Shown here in pieces: positions 50,130 to 61,760 of a stretch of 64,000 nt of DNA. Source of the DNA: Mesostigma viride (Eukaryota; Streptophyta; Mesostigmatophyceae; Mesostigmatales; Mesostigmataceae). The position numbers and the translations under genes are program-made. Every line of letters begins with the position of its first letter. The stretch's first letter is position 1. The stretch lies in assembly GCA_009746045.1 (NCBI GenBank), contig RPFO01000065.1, forward strand, positions 9,715,334-9,779,333. The letters run 5' to 3'. The notes below the pieces were generated by a model that worked only from the letters and a program-made list of their open reading frames with translations, was not told where the DNA came from and searched no databases.

Positions 50130-50831
50130 TGTAACAACCAAATGTTACATCCAAAGTTTTCCTACTGTTGATCTTATTATGAGTTCTTTAGGACAATTAT
50201 TTGGGAAGTTAGGAGGCTTCGACGTCTGATGGATATTGGGCCTGCTGAGATCTGTAGAATTTATTGTTCTACCCTCATTGGTCGTGGCCTGATCCACGTA
50301 GGGTACTTTGCATGGTTTTGTTCAGTCAGTCATAGATTCTCTTTAATACCGTTGTACCTGGTGGATCTGGTTCCAGGTCATGGAGATTCCGTATGTGCTG
50401 GCTTTGTGTTGTGTTGAGGATTCGGAAGCTAAGATCTTATCTTGAGTGATCCTCACTTTTGATTGGTCCTTCCGGGTTAGGGCTGAGCCGACTCTGCGTG
50501 CACGATGACTTTTATCCTGTTTGTGGCGGCTGTGCATGTGTGCGTGTAAGAAAGCTAAAGCTATGGTGTAATTCAAGGGTTTCCTTGTTTCATCAATCAA
50601 ACAACCCTTGCCAAAAGTCAACTATAACTTCAACAGATAGTCGACTTGGATATAACTTGTCTGTTGTGTCTAACAAGGGTGGGGACTCATTCCCTTAACT
50701 GTTGAAGATCCATCTTCATTGCTTCTCTGGACGTGAAGTTATCTGTCGCGACTCCAACCCAGGTATAAAGATCTTTTCACATCAATGTTGAAACTGAGGC
50801 TGTTGCAAACACAACATTTTTAGTCGTTACA
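50130..50831 (+). repeat. 5' LTR (702 bp)
   Basis: Begins tgtaacaaccaaatgttaca and ends tagtcgttaca, with TG/CA termini and gttaca/tgtaac inverted ends. Matches 58829-59521 over its full length. Confidence 0.96.
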
Positions 50832-50832
50832 T

Positions 50833-50844
50833 TGGTATCGGAGG
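50833..50844 (+). other. Primer binding site, initiator tRNA-Met type
   Basis: tggtatcggagg lies one base after the 5' LTR. It is close to the common plant retroelement PBS (tggtatcagagc) for initiator tRNA-Met. Confidence 0.75.
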
Positions 50845-51050
50845 TTTCTACCTAGGTGTTGGTTGTCTTGATAGTATTAGTTCACGGTTAACAATGGAAT
50901 TCTTGCCGACCCAGAGAGGGTACGTTATGCTGTGTGTTCGGACAGTTTTTAGAGTGTGACTCATCCTTATGTGACAGTCTTGCTCTGAGAGCTGCTTTGA
51001 GCCATAAGTCTCTAACGTTCCCCAGTCCGGCATGCGCGACCCATGGAGTG

Positions 51051-52838
51051 ATGAGTAACCCGGAGACACAACCACCGTTATCAAGTAAGAGAGTTGAAGA
51101 TGCAACCACATCTTTAGCAGCTCAACGGACGACCGGTGATGAAAGGGTTTCATCATCTACTCCCAGACGTCAACTATTTGGAGATACCACCTTAATGTCT
51201 GCTTCCCGCAGATATTCGCTGTCGGTCGGCCCAAAGTTCTCCATCTTGCCCCTCGGTGTGCAACCAGGCGAGCCCTCCCTGCGTGGCACTGGTAGAGGTG
51301 GACCACGGTTCTCCAACGTGGAGGACACGCGTTCGCCAGCACCCGAATACGGTTCGGCTATTCGTTTTGGCTACAACACGGTGCCGGGGCGAGACGGCAC
51401 TCGGCTAGCGGCTGACGAGCTGACAGCGGAGAAAATTCGATTACAACATGAACGTGAGGAAGCTGCGAGAGCTAGAAGTGTGGCGGAAGCGCTGGAGAAG
51501 AGTGTGGGTAGGACTATTGCGCGTGTGCAGCAACTTGAGTCGCAAGGGCAGGCGGGCGATGGAGAGTCTGTTTTCGTGGATCAACCGTCTCCAACACTGG
51601 GTATACGAAGGGTATATGCGGTTGACGCTCCTTTTGTTGATGAAGGGACAGATGCACAGGGGCATGAGCCTCCACGGCTCTCGGTGGCTGCGACATTGCC
51701 GGAGAGTCAGAATGCACCACACGCCCCAGTGATGGAGCTCACGTCTTTGTATCCTCGTACTGTTCCTTTTCCCAAGGTGGAGTCGGTAGACAAGCTATCG
51801 CTGACCAACCTTACCCATCGCAGCTTCGACCATTTCTCCACCAAGTTTCAGGATGTCTTCGCTATCCACTTCGCCAACTACGGGCCCAAGGCAGAGGAAC
51901 GTCTCACGATGGACATCCAGAAGAGAATGGTTAGGCAGCGGATGAGCGACAGTGCCAGCGACCGTTTTGATGAGTTTTTGCGTTCTGTGGCTGGACGTGC
52001 GTGTACCGACCTCCCCTCTCTCCTATTGGGCTTTCGCCGGTTTCTGTTACCCCAGGATCAGCTTCGCATGGATCGGGATGCACTGGCTAACTGTACGCAG
52101 GCTGGTTTGACGCTGCCACAGTTCGTGGAGCAATTCACCAACCTTAGAGCCAAGATTCCCCAATGCTCTGACGCAGAGGCGCTTCATCGACTACTGCATG
52201 GCATGGCTCCACACGTGCGACTGGATGTGGACAAGCACTTCTCCCAGTTCGACTACGTGGACTGGCAATGGGACAAGGTGTTGTCTTATGTGCTTACCCT
52301 CTGCCGTGTGCCTGCTTTTTCTGTCAAGTGGGAGCCTGTGGCCACGCCAGTGCCACCCATCAAGAAGTCCCTGAACCAGCTGGATGACCTCCTGGGGGAG
52401 CTCAATGCCTTGGATCCCACCCAGGGTAACTGTTTTATCTGCAACCAGCCAGGTCACTTTGCACGGGACTGCCCTAGACGGGACCAGTTTCCCCCTGCCA
52501 CGAGAGGACCTTTTGGCGCCCTGCCATCTCCCAGGCCACCCAGCCTTCCTCCTGGCGTTCCTGCTGGCGATCACCGGATGCAGCCAGGGTTCCAGCCCAA
52601 CTTCCAGCCCTCTGGGAGGTTCCAGTCCCGCGCTCGGCCCTTCAGCAGACAGGATAAGCGTAGGATGGTGAACGCTCTCATGCAGCTGCTGGCAGATGAG
52701 GAGGATGGGGGGACGAGGATGAGCCTCCAGCACCACCTGAGCAGCTTCCACCATCGGGCAGTGGAGCACTCCCAGACCCACCTGAGTCAAAAAACTAGTT
52801 GGGTCCCCAGGTCATCCTTCTGTCATGGCCAGGTCTGA
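51051..52838 (+). CDS. gag: Retrotransposon Gag
   Basis: About 595 residues from the first in-frame ATG; the frame is open from 50934. A Ser/Thr-rich head is followed by a coiled-coil stretch (EKIRLQHEREEAARA, VAEALEKSV), a capsid-like helical region (MVRQRMSDSASDRFDEFL, LTLPQFVEQFTNLR, LLHGMAPHVRLDV) and a single CCHC knuckle CFICNQPGHFARDC (52431-52472), then a Pro/Arg-rich tail. The stop overlaps the ATG of the next ORF by 14 bases in the +1 frame. Intact. Confidence 0.88.
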   Translation: MSNPETQPPLSSKRVEDATTSLAAQRTTGDERVSSSTPRRQLFGDTTLMSASRRYSLSVGPKFSILPLGVQPGEPSLRGTGRGGPRFSNVEDTRSPAPEYGSAIRFGYNTVPGRDGTRLAADELTAEKIRLQHEREEAARARSVAEALEKSVGRTIARVQQLESQGQAGDGESVFVDQPSPTLGIRRVYAVDAPFVDEGTDAQGHEPPRLSVAATLPESQNAPHAPVMELTSLYPRTVPFPKVESVDKLSLTNLTHRSFDHFSTKFQDVFAIHFANYGPKAEERLTMDIQKRMVRQRMSDSASDRFDEFLRSVAGRACTDLPSLLLGFRRFLLPQDQLRMDRDALANCTQAGLTLPQFVEQFTNLRAKIPQCSDAEALHRLLHGMAPHVRLDVDKHFSQFDYVDWQWDKVLSYVLTLCRVPAFSVKWEPVATPVPPIKKSLNQLDDLLGELNALDPTQGNCFICNQPGHFARDCPRRDQFPPATRGPFGALPSPRPPSLPPGVPAGDHRMQPGFQPNFQPSGRFQSRARPFSRQDKRRMVNALMQLLADEEDGGTRMSLQHHLSSFHHRAVEHSQTHLSQKTSWVPRSSFCHGQV

Positions 52839-55800
52839 CCTGCCTGCTGTTGACGTTAGGCCAGTGAACACTGTGGGTGCTTCTGACCCTGCTGTCCCTG
52901 TGGGTCCTCCTGTACCAGGTCACTTACTCAAGTTTCAGGCTAGGCTCCTCAACGTGCCAGTCCCCTTGGCTCAGCCAGCTTGCTTGTTTATGATTGATTC
53001 TGGTGCTGGCAGTAATTATATTGCTGCATCCTTGGTGCAGGAGTTGAAGTTGCCTGTGTTGGCCCACCCCACACCTGTCATGGTGCAGTATTCTGATGGC
53101 AGGAGAAGCTGCTCACCTGGCTATGTGCAGCTCATCTTCCAAGTTTGTTCATCCCAGACTTTGGAAGTGACAGCAGATGTCATTCCCCTCACGGCAGCAG
53201 ATGTGATTTTGGGGATCCCATGGTTGTCTGACACCAATCCTGCTATTTCTTGGCCTGACAGGGTGGTCCAGTTCAAGGATGGGACAGTGTGGGATGCTAC
53301 CTGTGTGTTGCCAGGGGGGAGAAGAACAGCCACTGAGTGCTGTTCCACACAGACAGCTGTCAATGATGGCAAGGGAGGGGAAGCAGGTGCGAAAGGGGTG
53401 GATCAAGAGCCGACTTTGGAGGAGAAACGGGCTGCCCTACTGAAGCATGTGTGGTCTGCCAAGCATACTCTGTCTTATTTGGCCACCTATCCAGTGGAAC
53501 ACATCTTTTTCCTGCATTTGGTGCCTAATGAACCTGAGTCTGCTAGTGGTCATTCTGTCAATGCTGTCAGTTCTACTGTCACCACTGAGCAACAACAGCA
53601 GCATGATGCCTTGTTGGACAGGTATGGAGCCATCTTTGAGGACAAGATGCCCCAGTATCCTCCTGAGGGACCCATCACACATGTCATCAAGTTGGTAGAG
53701 GGTGCTCGTCCTCCTTTTGTGCCTATGTACAGGATGGGCCCTGCAGAGATGGCAGAGCTGAAGACCATACTTATTGGCCTGTTGGAGGCTGGTCTGATCC
53801 TCCCAGCTAACAGTCCTTTCAGTTCTGGGTGTTTGCTTGTACCCAAGCATGATGGGGGGTGGAGGTTGTGCATTGACCTGAGGGGACTGAACAAGGTGAC
53901 TGTCAAGTCCAGGTACCCTCTGCCCAGAATTGATGAGTTGCTGGAGAGGACTGCAGGAGCTGCCTTCTTTACCAAGTTTGACCTCAGGCATGCTTTCTGG
54001 CAGATCAGGGTGGCTACTGAGGACATCCCCAAGACGGCCTTTTCTACCCATGGGGACAGTTCCAGTGGACAGTAATGCCCATGGGTGCCTCTAACAGTCC
54101 TGCCACTATGCAGATGTTTGTCAATGCCATCTTTGGCCACCTGACTGGAAATGCCCTGCCCCAGATCTCACCTGACCTTCGCAACCCCAGGTTCAAGGAC
54201 ATTGCCCACTTGTGTGACACTACCAGGGTGGTCTTCAGGACTTGTGTGGTCGTCTACCTGGACGACATTCTGGTACACTCTCGTACCTTCAGGGAGCACC
54301 TGGAGAACGTGGAGGAGGTCCTTAAGGTGATCCATCAGTATCATCTGTCGGTGAAGAGGTCCAAGGTGGAGTGGGGCCAAGAGGTGAAGTTTCTGGGCTA
54401 CCAGCTGAGCGCTGCAGGTATGACTCCTGAGGCCAGCAAGGTCTCTGCTGTTTTGGAGTGGCCTGTGTTGAAGTCAGCTCAGGATGTCAGATCCTTTCTG
54501 GGCCTGGTGGGCTGGTACCGACGGTTCATCCCTGACATGGCGGCCATCTCTGGTCCCCTGTTAGCCCTGCTCAAGAAGGATGTTCCCTTTGAGTGGACTG
54601 CAGCATGCCAGCAAGCTTTTGATGTGTTGAAGCAGAAGCTTACCACTGCTCCCTTGTTGGTGGGCCCCAACCCAGACTTGCCATACCAGGTTAGGTCTGA
54701 TGCCTCACAGGGTGCTATTGGTGCAGTACTAATGCAAGATCATGGTAAGGGCCCTCAACCAGTGGAATACATGTCCAGGAGTATGACGTCTGCAGAACGT
54801 AACTACCCTGTTCATGAGCAGGAGCTGCTGGGATTGGTGGTGGCCTGTCACAAGTGGGAACACCTACTGAAGGGGGCTCAGTTTTCTGTGGCCAGCAGCG
54901 CCAGGATGGGCAGGGCAACGAGTCTATTACCCTGATGACTGACCACAGGCCCTTGGTACATGTGTTGGAACAGACCCGGATGAGTAAGAGGATGGCTGGA
55001 TGGATGGAGTTCCTGGGGGGGTTTGGACCTTTCTCTGTGAGGTACATTCCTGGTACGCAGAATGTGGTGCCTGACGCCCTGTCCAGGAGGAGGGATTTGA
55101 TGGGAAGTTTTCATGAGGACTTGGACATCTGTGCTGCCCTGATTTCTGTGGTAGAGTGTGGAGCCTTGACTAGAGCTCAGGCCAACAACCAGAAGGTTTC
55201 TCAACTGTTGACACCACCTGTAGGGAATAACGGTGGTCCCGTGATGCTCATCGACCAGGGCTCTGTCCCAGAGTTGACAGGCGTCCAGGAGGGTGTCCAG
55301 TCACTGTCTGACAGTCTTAGGAGAAGTCCTGAAGGTGTGGTGCCCACTCCCACAGTGCAGCCAGGTGAGGGAGGCCCTGCTAGGCGCAGCAGAGGTAGGC
55401 CCAGGAAGTGGGTCATGGACCCTGTGTTGGTAGGCCGGTCCAAGGTGTTGGCCTCTCAGGTGATGGCAAGGTCAAAAGGGCCTATAGCTACTACTGTCTC
55501 ATCCAAGCAGTTGGTGGCTAGCCCTGGGCAGGAAGAGGAGATGCAGATGCAGCCCCTGGGACCTGACAAGGACCTGGTGTTGCCTAATCCTTTAAATATT
55601 TCCCTGCTGGACGTCATCAAGGCCTTCACCAAGACGGAGGACATGGCTACTGCAGCTATCCAGAGGGGCAACTTTGGCAATAGACCTGTAGAATACTGGG
55701 AGGGCGTTCTGTATGTTCACACTCATGATGCAGAGCACACGGTGACTAGAAAAGTGTATGTGCCTGAGATGGCCATTCCCACAGTGTTACATTGTTTCCA

Positions 55801-57156
55801 TGACGATGTGACTGCGTGTCATCCTGGTTATGCTAAGCTACTTCATGAGGTGCAGCAGAGGTTTTGGTGGCCTGGCCTTTATCAGGATGTTAAGGCCTAT
55901 GTGGATTCCTGTGACTCCTGCCAGAGAAATAAGGTCAGGAACCAAGCCACGCCCATCTTTCCCATGGCTATGCCCATTCCCCTGCGCCCTTGGATCAGTG
56001 TGACTATGGATTTTATCTGTGGTCTTCCCATGTCAGATGGTGGCAATGACAGGATCCTTGTGGTCATGGACAGGCTTCCAGGATGTGCCATCTGATTCCT
56101 TGCAATACTCATCTCACCGCTGCACAGTGTGTGGATTTGTTTATGAAGGAGATCTACCGTCTGCACGGCATGCCTAGAGTGATCATCACTGATCAGGACC
56201 CCCTTTGGCTGTCAGGGTTTTGGAAGTCATTCTTTGACATCCTAGACACTAAGCTGGCATTCGGTGTGGCATACAGGTGTGCCAGTACTGGGGCGGTGGA
56301 GAGGATGAACAGAATTGTCAGGGAGTGTCAAAAGCACTATTGTACCACGACAACAAGGACTGGGACAAGAAGCTACCTTTCATAGAGTTCGCAATCAACA
56401 ACTCTCCTCTGGCTCCTCACCAGATGTCCCCCTTCGTGATCTGCAATGGCCAGTGTCCCTTGACACCATTCGACTTGGAACTGCCTGACAGAGACGCTGA
56501 AGGCCCTTTCCAGCGACGTCTTGGTTCAGTCCAGCAGTTGTTGGCTTCCTTCCAGGAGGCTCACAGCATTGTGGCTACCCAGCTGTTGAGGACACAGGAC
56601 AAGTACCTGACTAACGCCTGGCAGCAAACGGTGGCCAGTCATTCCTTTGTAGCTCCTGGGGACTTGGTGTTGTTGGAAGCCAACAGAGTGCTGCCTGAGA
56701 AGGAGCAATGCAGGAAACTGCAACCACTCTGGTTGGGTCCTTACCCAGTGTTGGCACCTTCCACTATGGTACAGTGGTCCAGGTCCAGTGCCTTCTCACT
56801 GGAAGCTCAGGAATAATATTTTTCACCTAGCCCAGCTGAAGCTGTACAGGCGCAACACCTTACCAGGCAGATTGTCTGCCCCTTTGCCTTATGAATTGGA
56901 TTCTGAGGGGGAGAAGATCTATGAAGTGGAGCGGTTGTTGGCTCACAGGGTGAAGGGGAAAGGTCGTACCAAACAGTTGCAGTTTAAGGTACACTGGAAG
57001 GGAGAGCTAGAGGTGACTGCTACGTGGCTGTGGTTGTCTGATCTCACCAACAGTCACTCTGCTGTACTAGAGTATTGTCAGCGTCATGGTATCACCTTGC
57101 CTGAGTGGTATGTCATGGGCTCTGAGCGGTGTGCTCCCCTTCATAGCTCCCAGTGA
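52825..57156 (+). pseudogene. pol: Pol: protease, RT, RNase H, integrase, chromodomain (frame-broken)
   Basis: Five frame changes divide one polyprotein; most look like single-base losses. Segments: 52825-54075, protease FMIDSGAGSNYIA and RT fingers and palm (GWRLCIDLRGLNKV, FTKFDLRHAFWQIRV). 54075-54935, RT palm VVYLDDILVHS, WYRRFIPDMA, RNase H VRSDASQGAIGAVLMQD. 54854-56095, RNase H end (MTDHRPLVHVLEQ, DALSRRRDL) and integrase HHCC finger (HCFHDDVTACH, SCDSCQRNK), first catalytic region TMDFICGLP. 56083-56385, the remaining D and E (IITDQDPLWLSGFW, GAVERMNRIVRE). 56277-56816, integrase C-terminal part. 56788-57156, chromodomain (EVERLLAHRV, LQFKVHWKG, TWLWLSDL). As read it cannot give a full polyprotein. 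Either the copy is decaying or the assembly has indel errors here; the clean host exons argue for decay. Confidence 0.92.
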
Positions 57157-57201
57157 GCACTGCTAACCCTCTTTTTGGTGCTGTGTCTGTGGTTGCCAGC
57201 C

Positions 57202-58520
57202 ATGGCCGACTCCCATCCTGAGGGGACACCCAGGCCACCTGCCGAACCCAAGAGGACGTGAGGGCTACGTATGTCTTTCAGCACGACTACGCTGGCCCCA
57301 GAGCCACGGGCCCTTCGATCCAGGAAGACGCTGGGTTTGTGGAAGCCCATTTTCTCAATCTGTTCCAGCGTATGGTACATGATCAGCAACGGCACGAGCA
57401 GCGTCACGGGGCCTTGATAACCAGGTTGATTAATGTGGAGGGTCTGGTTACTCAGATGGCAGAACACTTGAGGGCTGGGCACATTCCAACTGTGGGTTCT
57501 GCTGTGCCTGCAGTTTCTGAGGCTCCAGTAGCTCAGGAGGCTATCCCCACCGGTGGCCTCAGTCCCTCTCTACGGAGGCTCCTCCACCCCCTAAGGTGGT
57601 GGTACACTTGCCCAGGTCTGTTGTCCCAACAAAACAGGTGGAGCAGTTCTTGGACCACCGTAATGTGTTCCTGGACAGTGCGAGTGGTGTAAATCCTTGT
57701 ACACAGCCATGCAGGCATTGATCAGACAGTGGTGGAGGAGGGTGAACTAGTACCTGAGGGTATGGTAGAGTTGGCCCTGACTGTCTGCCCCCCAGTCTTG
57801 TGAGATTGGTCACCTATGGTGGCTTACATTATGCACACCGTCTTTGCAGTGTACCCGTGGCCTTCGTTTGACATGAGGCCGGTGGAGGGCCAGGACTTGA
57901 TGGAGGCTCTGCCCAGTGACCTGAGACTCGCCTTTGCAGGCTCAAGCCAGTTGGATATTCCCAGACCTACACTGAGCTACTTGAGCAGCTGTCAAGCAGG
58001 GAGAGTTTGACCTTACTCCGTCGTCCAACTGCTCTGTGATGTCTTGTTTTCCACACAAGGACAGCACAGTCTTTGTGGGGCTGCAGTTACCAAAGTTCCC
58101 TAACGAGCTGAGGGCCAGGCTCACACCTTTGAGGGTGCTGGTACCCATCTTGGGGCCAGGTGGGGGCCTATCAAGGCCTTTCTACAGCTGTGGTGGGCCT
58201 ATAGCAGCTGGCTATGTCGCCATAAGACTGCCAGTGGCTGGGTCTTCGATCCCCTCCGACAGGCTGTGGTCACTCTGTCCTACCCTGCCCAGTGCAGTAG
58301 GTTTTCAGCTGAGTTGGGCAAGGCTGCTGAGACCTGCTTGGATATTCAGGTCAGCAGGAACTGGCCAGATCTGGTGTCCATGGTGGAGCATTTCCCAGTG
58401 TTTGGAACGAGGGGAAGGATATGAAGAAGGGGGATTGGTTCACTCTGTGAAGGGTTCCAGGATGGTTGGAGATGGGCTGTGGAGTGAGGTGGGGATCCAG
58501 AATGGAGGAGGCCAGTTCTG
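57202..58520 (+). pseudogene. Extra coding region downstream of integrase, unknown
   Basis: Broken frames between pol and the 3' LTR with protein-like composition. An ATG frame starts at 57202 (MADSHPEGTPRPPAEPKR). A helical stretch lies in 57258-57470 (EAHFLNLFQRMVHDQQ, ITRLINVEGLVTQMAEHL), and EQFLDHRNVFLDSASG near 57640. Near 58150-58430 is a coherent frame with IKAFLQLWWAYSSWL and LGKAAETCLDIQVS. This is the position of env-like or accessory ORFs in some Ty3 elements. No signal peptide or fusion motif is seen, so I do not call it env. Confidence 0.4.
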
Positions 58521-58816
58521 ATGTCCAGTCCAGATTTCCAGCAATGACAGTTCTGAGTTCATGGTAGTCTTGCAGTTGTATTATCCAGGCATGGTTGCCT
58601 GTGTGTTAGTCACTTGATGACATTTCATCTGTGGGTGAATTTGTCTTATTCAGGGTTGACATGATCAGATGATACTGAGATAGGAGGCCCTTTGGGGATG
58701 TAAAAACCCACTTGCTTGTCCCAAGAGGTGGTGGACTTCCTGTTTATTGTTGTGTTGTTTTGTGGAGGTTGTTGTTTTATTCTTCTTGGCTTCTAGGAAC
58801 TGGGAGTTCCTGTCTT
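58521..58816 (+). other. Untranslated end of the LTR element
   Basis: No frame or motif recognised before the polypurine tract. Confidence 0.5.
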
Positions 58817-58826
58817 GAGGGGGAGA
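58817..58826 (+). other. Polypurine tract
   Basis: gagggggaga directly before the 3' LTR, the plus-strand priming site. Confidence 0.8.
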
Positions 58827-58828
58827 TA

Positions 58829-59521
58829 TGTAACAACCAAATGTTACATCCAAAGTTTTCCTACTGTTGATCTTATTATGAGTTCTTTAGGACAATTATT
58901 TGAGAAGTTAGGAGGCTTCGACGTCTGATAGATATTGGGCCTGCTGAGATCTGTCGAATTATTGTTCTACCCTCATTGGTCGTGGCCTGATCCACGTAGG
59001 GTACTTTGCATGGTTTTGTTCAGTCAGTCATAGATTCTCTTTAATACCGTTGTACCTGGTGGATTTGGTTCCAGGTCATGAGATTTCGTATGTGCTGGCT
59101 TTGTGTTGTGTGAGGATTCGGAGGCTAAGATCTTATCTTGAGTGATCCTCACTTTTGATTGGTCCTTCCGGGTTAGGGTTGAGGATGCTGCGTGCACGAT
59201 GACTTTTATCCTGTTTGGGCGGCCGTGCATGTGTGCGTGTAGAGCTAAAGCTATGGTGTAATTCAAGGGTTTCCTTGTTTCATCAATCAAACAACCCTTG
59301 CCAAAAGTCAACTATAACTTCAACAGATAGTCGACTTGGATATAACTTGTCTGTTGTGTCTAACAAGGGTGGGGACTCATTCCCTTAACTGTTGAAGATC
59401 CATCTTCATTGCTTCTCTGGACGTGAAGTTATCTGTCGCGACTCCAACCCAGGTATAAAGATCTTTTCACATCAATGTTGAAACTGAGGCTGTTGCAAAC
59501 ACAACATTTTTAGTCGTTACA
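58829..59521 (+). repeat. 3' LTR (693 bp)
   Basis: Same ends as the 5' LTR. Differences are point changes and small indels, mostly in the middle third (about 58900-59250). Confidence 0.96.
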
Positions 59522-59531
59522 CATCACTACT

Positions 59532-60620
59532 TCAATGCCATCTATCCTTGCTTACCAGCTGCCTCCATATTACAGACAAACCAGGAGGCTGCCCGGGCGT
59601 GAGCCCGTCACGTCTAGCGTAGCACATGTCCATGCCGAGTCTATCACGAAAAGTCCACTGGTGGCGGCCCTGCCGCGCGCGGCCTGGGGCACGCCAGGTG
59701 AGGACATATCGCCCAGGCTGGGCGGGCTTGGTGCCAGCTAGTCTATCTGATGTATCTACCTGATCTGTGCGGGCCAGGTGCCCGGCTAGGCCCAGGCGCC
59801 TGTGCCTAATAATGTGGGAAACATAGGGCAAATCAGCGTACAAATCCTCATTACTAATGTGCAAACCAAAGGGGATGTTAAGGGCCTTGCGCAGCATCTT
59901 GGTGACGGTGCCGTCGAGTCGTTGCTCCAGCTCCTGCGTCAGTGTCCAGGTCTCGGCGCCGTAGGTCAGGATCGTCAGAATGACGACCTTGAAGAGGTCA
60001 CGCTTGACGATCCGGGGTAGGGAGGGGTTGCTCCACCAGCGGCGGTGGTCATCGAGGTGCGCCCACGCCATGCCGATCCGTGTCGTCAGGTCGGCCTCGC
60101 AGTCGGGAAGCCAACTGCCGAGCAGCTTGAAGCGGCCTGAAGTAGGGTAGTTGACTTCGGTGTCGTCTAAGAGGCGGAGTGTGGGTGGGGGCCCTGCCAT
60201 GCCGAGGGCCAGGGCCTCCGTTTTGGGGCTGATTTCTAGACCAACCGCCCGAGCCTCGAGCGCCAGGCAGTCCAGCCAAAGTTGGGCAGACGCCGGCTTC
60301 TCGATTCAAGCGTGATGTTGTCGGCATAAATGATGAGGTCAGCTAGTAAATTCTGCTTGTTAGTCGGCCCCCCTTCTCCAAGCTCGTTCGTGATCGCTAG
60401 GCCAGGGGCACGGCCTGCAATGCTAGCAAAGCGAGCACGTGCCTGGCCGGCGCATAACATAATCCACTACAATAATAAACAGGTACGGCGACGGGACGCA
60501 ACCCTGACAGACGCTGGTCTGCAGTGGGCATGGCGGGGTAATGCCGTGTTGAGTGCGCACCGAAGTACGTGGTCGACCTCTCATACAGCATGCGGATGAC
60601 GGTAATCAGGGGAGTGGGGA
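59532..60620 (-). pseudogene. LINE (non-LTR) reverse transcriptase fragment
   Basis: Read right to left: SPYLFIIVVDYVMRR (about 60500-60440), then an RT active-site-like LADLIIYADNITL where the second catalytic Asp is Asn, and PPTLRLLDDTEV. Next come LTYGAETWTLTQELEQRL, MLRKALNIPFGLHI, DLYADLPYVSHI and RHRRLGLAGHLART, then a tail to a stop at 59532. This is the C-terminal half of a LINE ORF2 of the RTE/Craft-like kind. It is 5'-truncated, with at least two frame changes. The LTR element lies five bases past its stop. Confidence 0.82.
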
Positions 60621-61060
60621 TCAGAGTAAGGGAATACGTGCTACATAATCTCCCAGCGGAGTCATGTTATAACTATTTCATTTAGTTTTAGTTTGATGAC
60701 TAGGGTGCATGGCATCTCAGCAGAAAGCAACTCTCTGCATGGGCAAAACATGACCAAATAAAGCTAGGCATCATCTGGTGTGGGGCTCATCATAGGCACA
60801 CATGTACATGGCTAAATAGTGCTAATTCATCATCTGGTATGGGGCCCATAATCACATCAATCCAAAAACGCGTTTTTGTTCCCTGGTAATTATTTCAAGA
60901 TAGGCTAATAGTCAGTTTGGCCTCAAATTTGGCACCAAGGTACCTAATCAGATATCTTATGATGCCATGTGGTCAAAAAAGTTTTTGGGAGTCGGCACCA
61001 TGGTAACATGGTGACATTTGCTAGCAAAAAATACCGTATTTTCAGCACTTTCTGGCATGT
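60621..61060. other. No gene recognised
   Basis: AT-richer sequence. ggcatcatctggt-type and tcatctggtatggggc(c/t)cat-type short repeats occur twice (about 60765 and 60830). Confidence 0.45.
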
Positions 61061-61062
61061 AT

Positions 61063-61760
61063 GCATATATAATGACATCAAATGAACTCAGTTGGGCCTG
61101 GAACTTTGCACATGTTCTAAACACATCCCATGCAGCATGCCCACAAAGTTTCAGGCTGGTTGGATGACAAATTGGTGACAAATGCTAGCATAAATACCCA
61201 AAAAATGCAGTTTTTCATGGTTTTTTAAGGGTTTTATCACACATATGCATACATAATGACACCAAATGAACTCAGTTGGGCCTGGAACTTTGCACATGTT
61301 CTAAACACATCCCATGCAGCATGCCCACAAAGTTTCAGGCTGGTTGGATGACAAATTGGTGACAAATGCTAGCATAAATACCCAAAAAATGCAGTTTTTC
61401 ATGGTTTTTTAAGGGTTTTATCACACATATGCATACATAATGACACCAAATGAACTCAGTTGGGCCTGGAACTTTGCACATGTTCTAAACACATCCCATG
61501 CAGCATGCCCACAAAGTTTCAGGCTGGTTGGATGACAAATTGGTGACAAATGCTAGCATAAATACCCCAAAATGCAGTTTTTCAGTGTTTTCCAAGTATT
61601 TCATCATAGGTTTGCACATATATAAGACCCAAGTGGACTCAGTTGGAGCTAGAACTTGGCACATGTTCGAAACACATCCCATGCAGCCTGCCCACAAAGC
61701 TTCAGGCTGGTTGGATGACAAATTGGTGACAGATGCTAGCATAAATACCACAGAAAAAGC
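61063..61760. repeat. 184-bp satellite-like tandem repeat, about 4 copies
   Basis: ctcagttggg(cctgg) recurs at 61087, 61271, 61455 and 61638 (periods 184, 184, 183). The first two junction-spanning units are nearly identical; the last is about 15 percent diverged. Each unit contains caggctggttggatgacaaa. Confidence 0.95.

Larger units (their letters stand above)
50125..59526 (+). mobile_element. LTR retrotransposon, Ty3/gypsy with chromodomain
   Basis: A complete insertion. Target duplication catca at 50125-50129 and 59522-59526; 5' LTR 50130-50831; PBS; gag; protease, RT, RNase H and integrase broken into several frames; a chromodomain at the pol C-terminus; an extra downstream coding region; PPT; 3' LTR 58829-59521. 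The order PR-RT-RH-IN with a chromodomain is that of chromoviruses. The two LTRs are near-identical but differ at roughly 15-20 places, so the insertion is not brand new. Confidence 0.95.

Noticed and set aside
57202-58520. Envelope gene of an endogenous retrovirus
   Set aside because: No signal peptide, transmembrane anchor or fusion-peptide pattern could be seen; left as an unknown accessory region.
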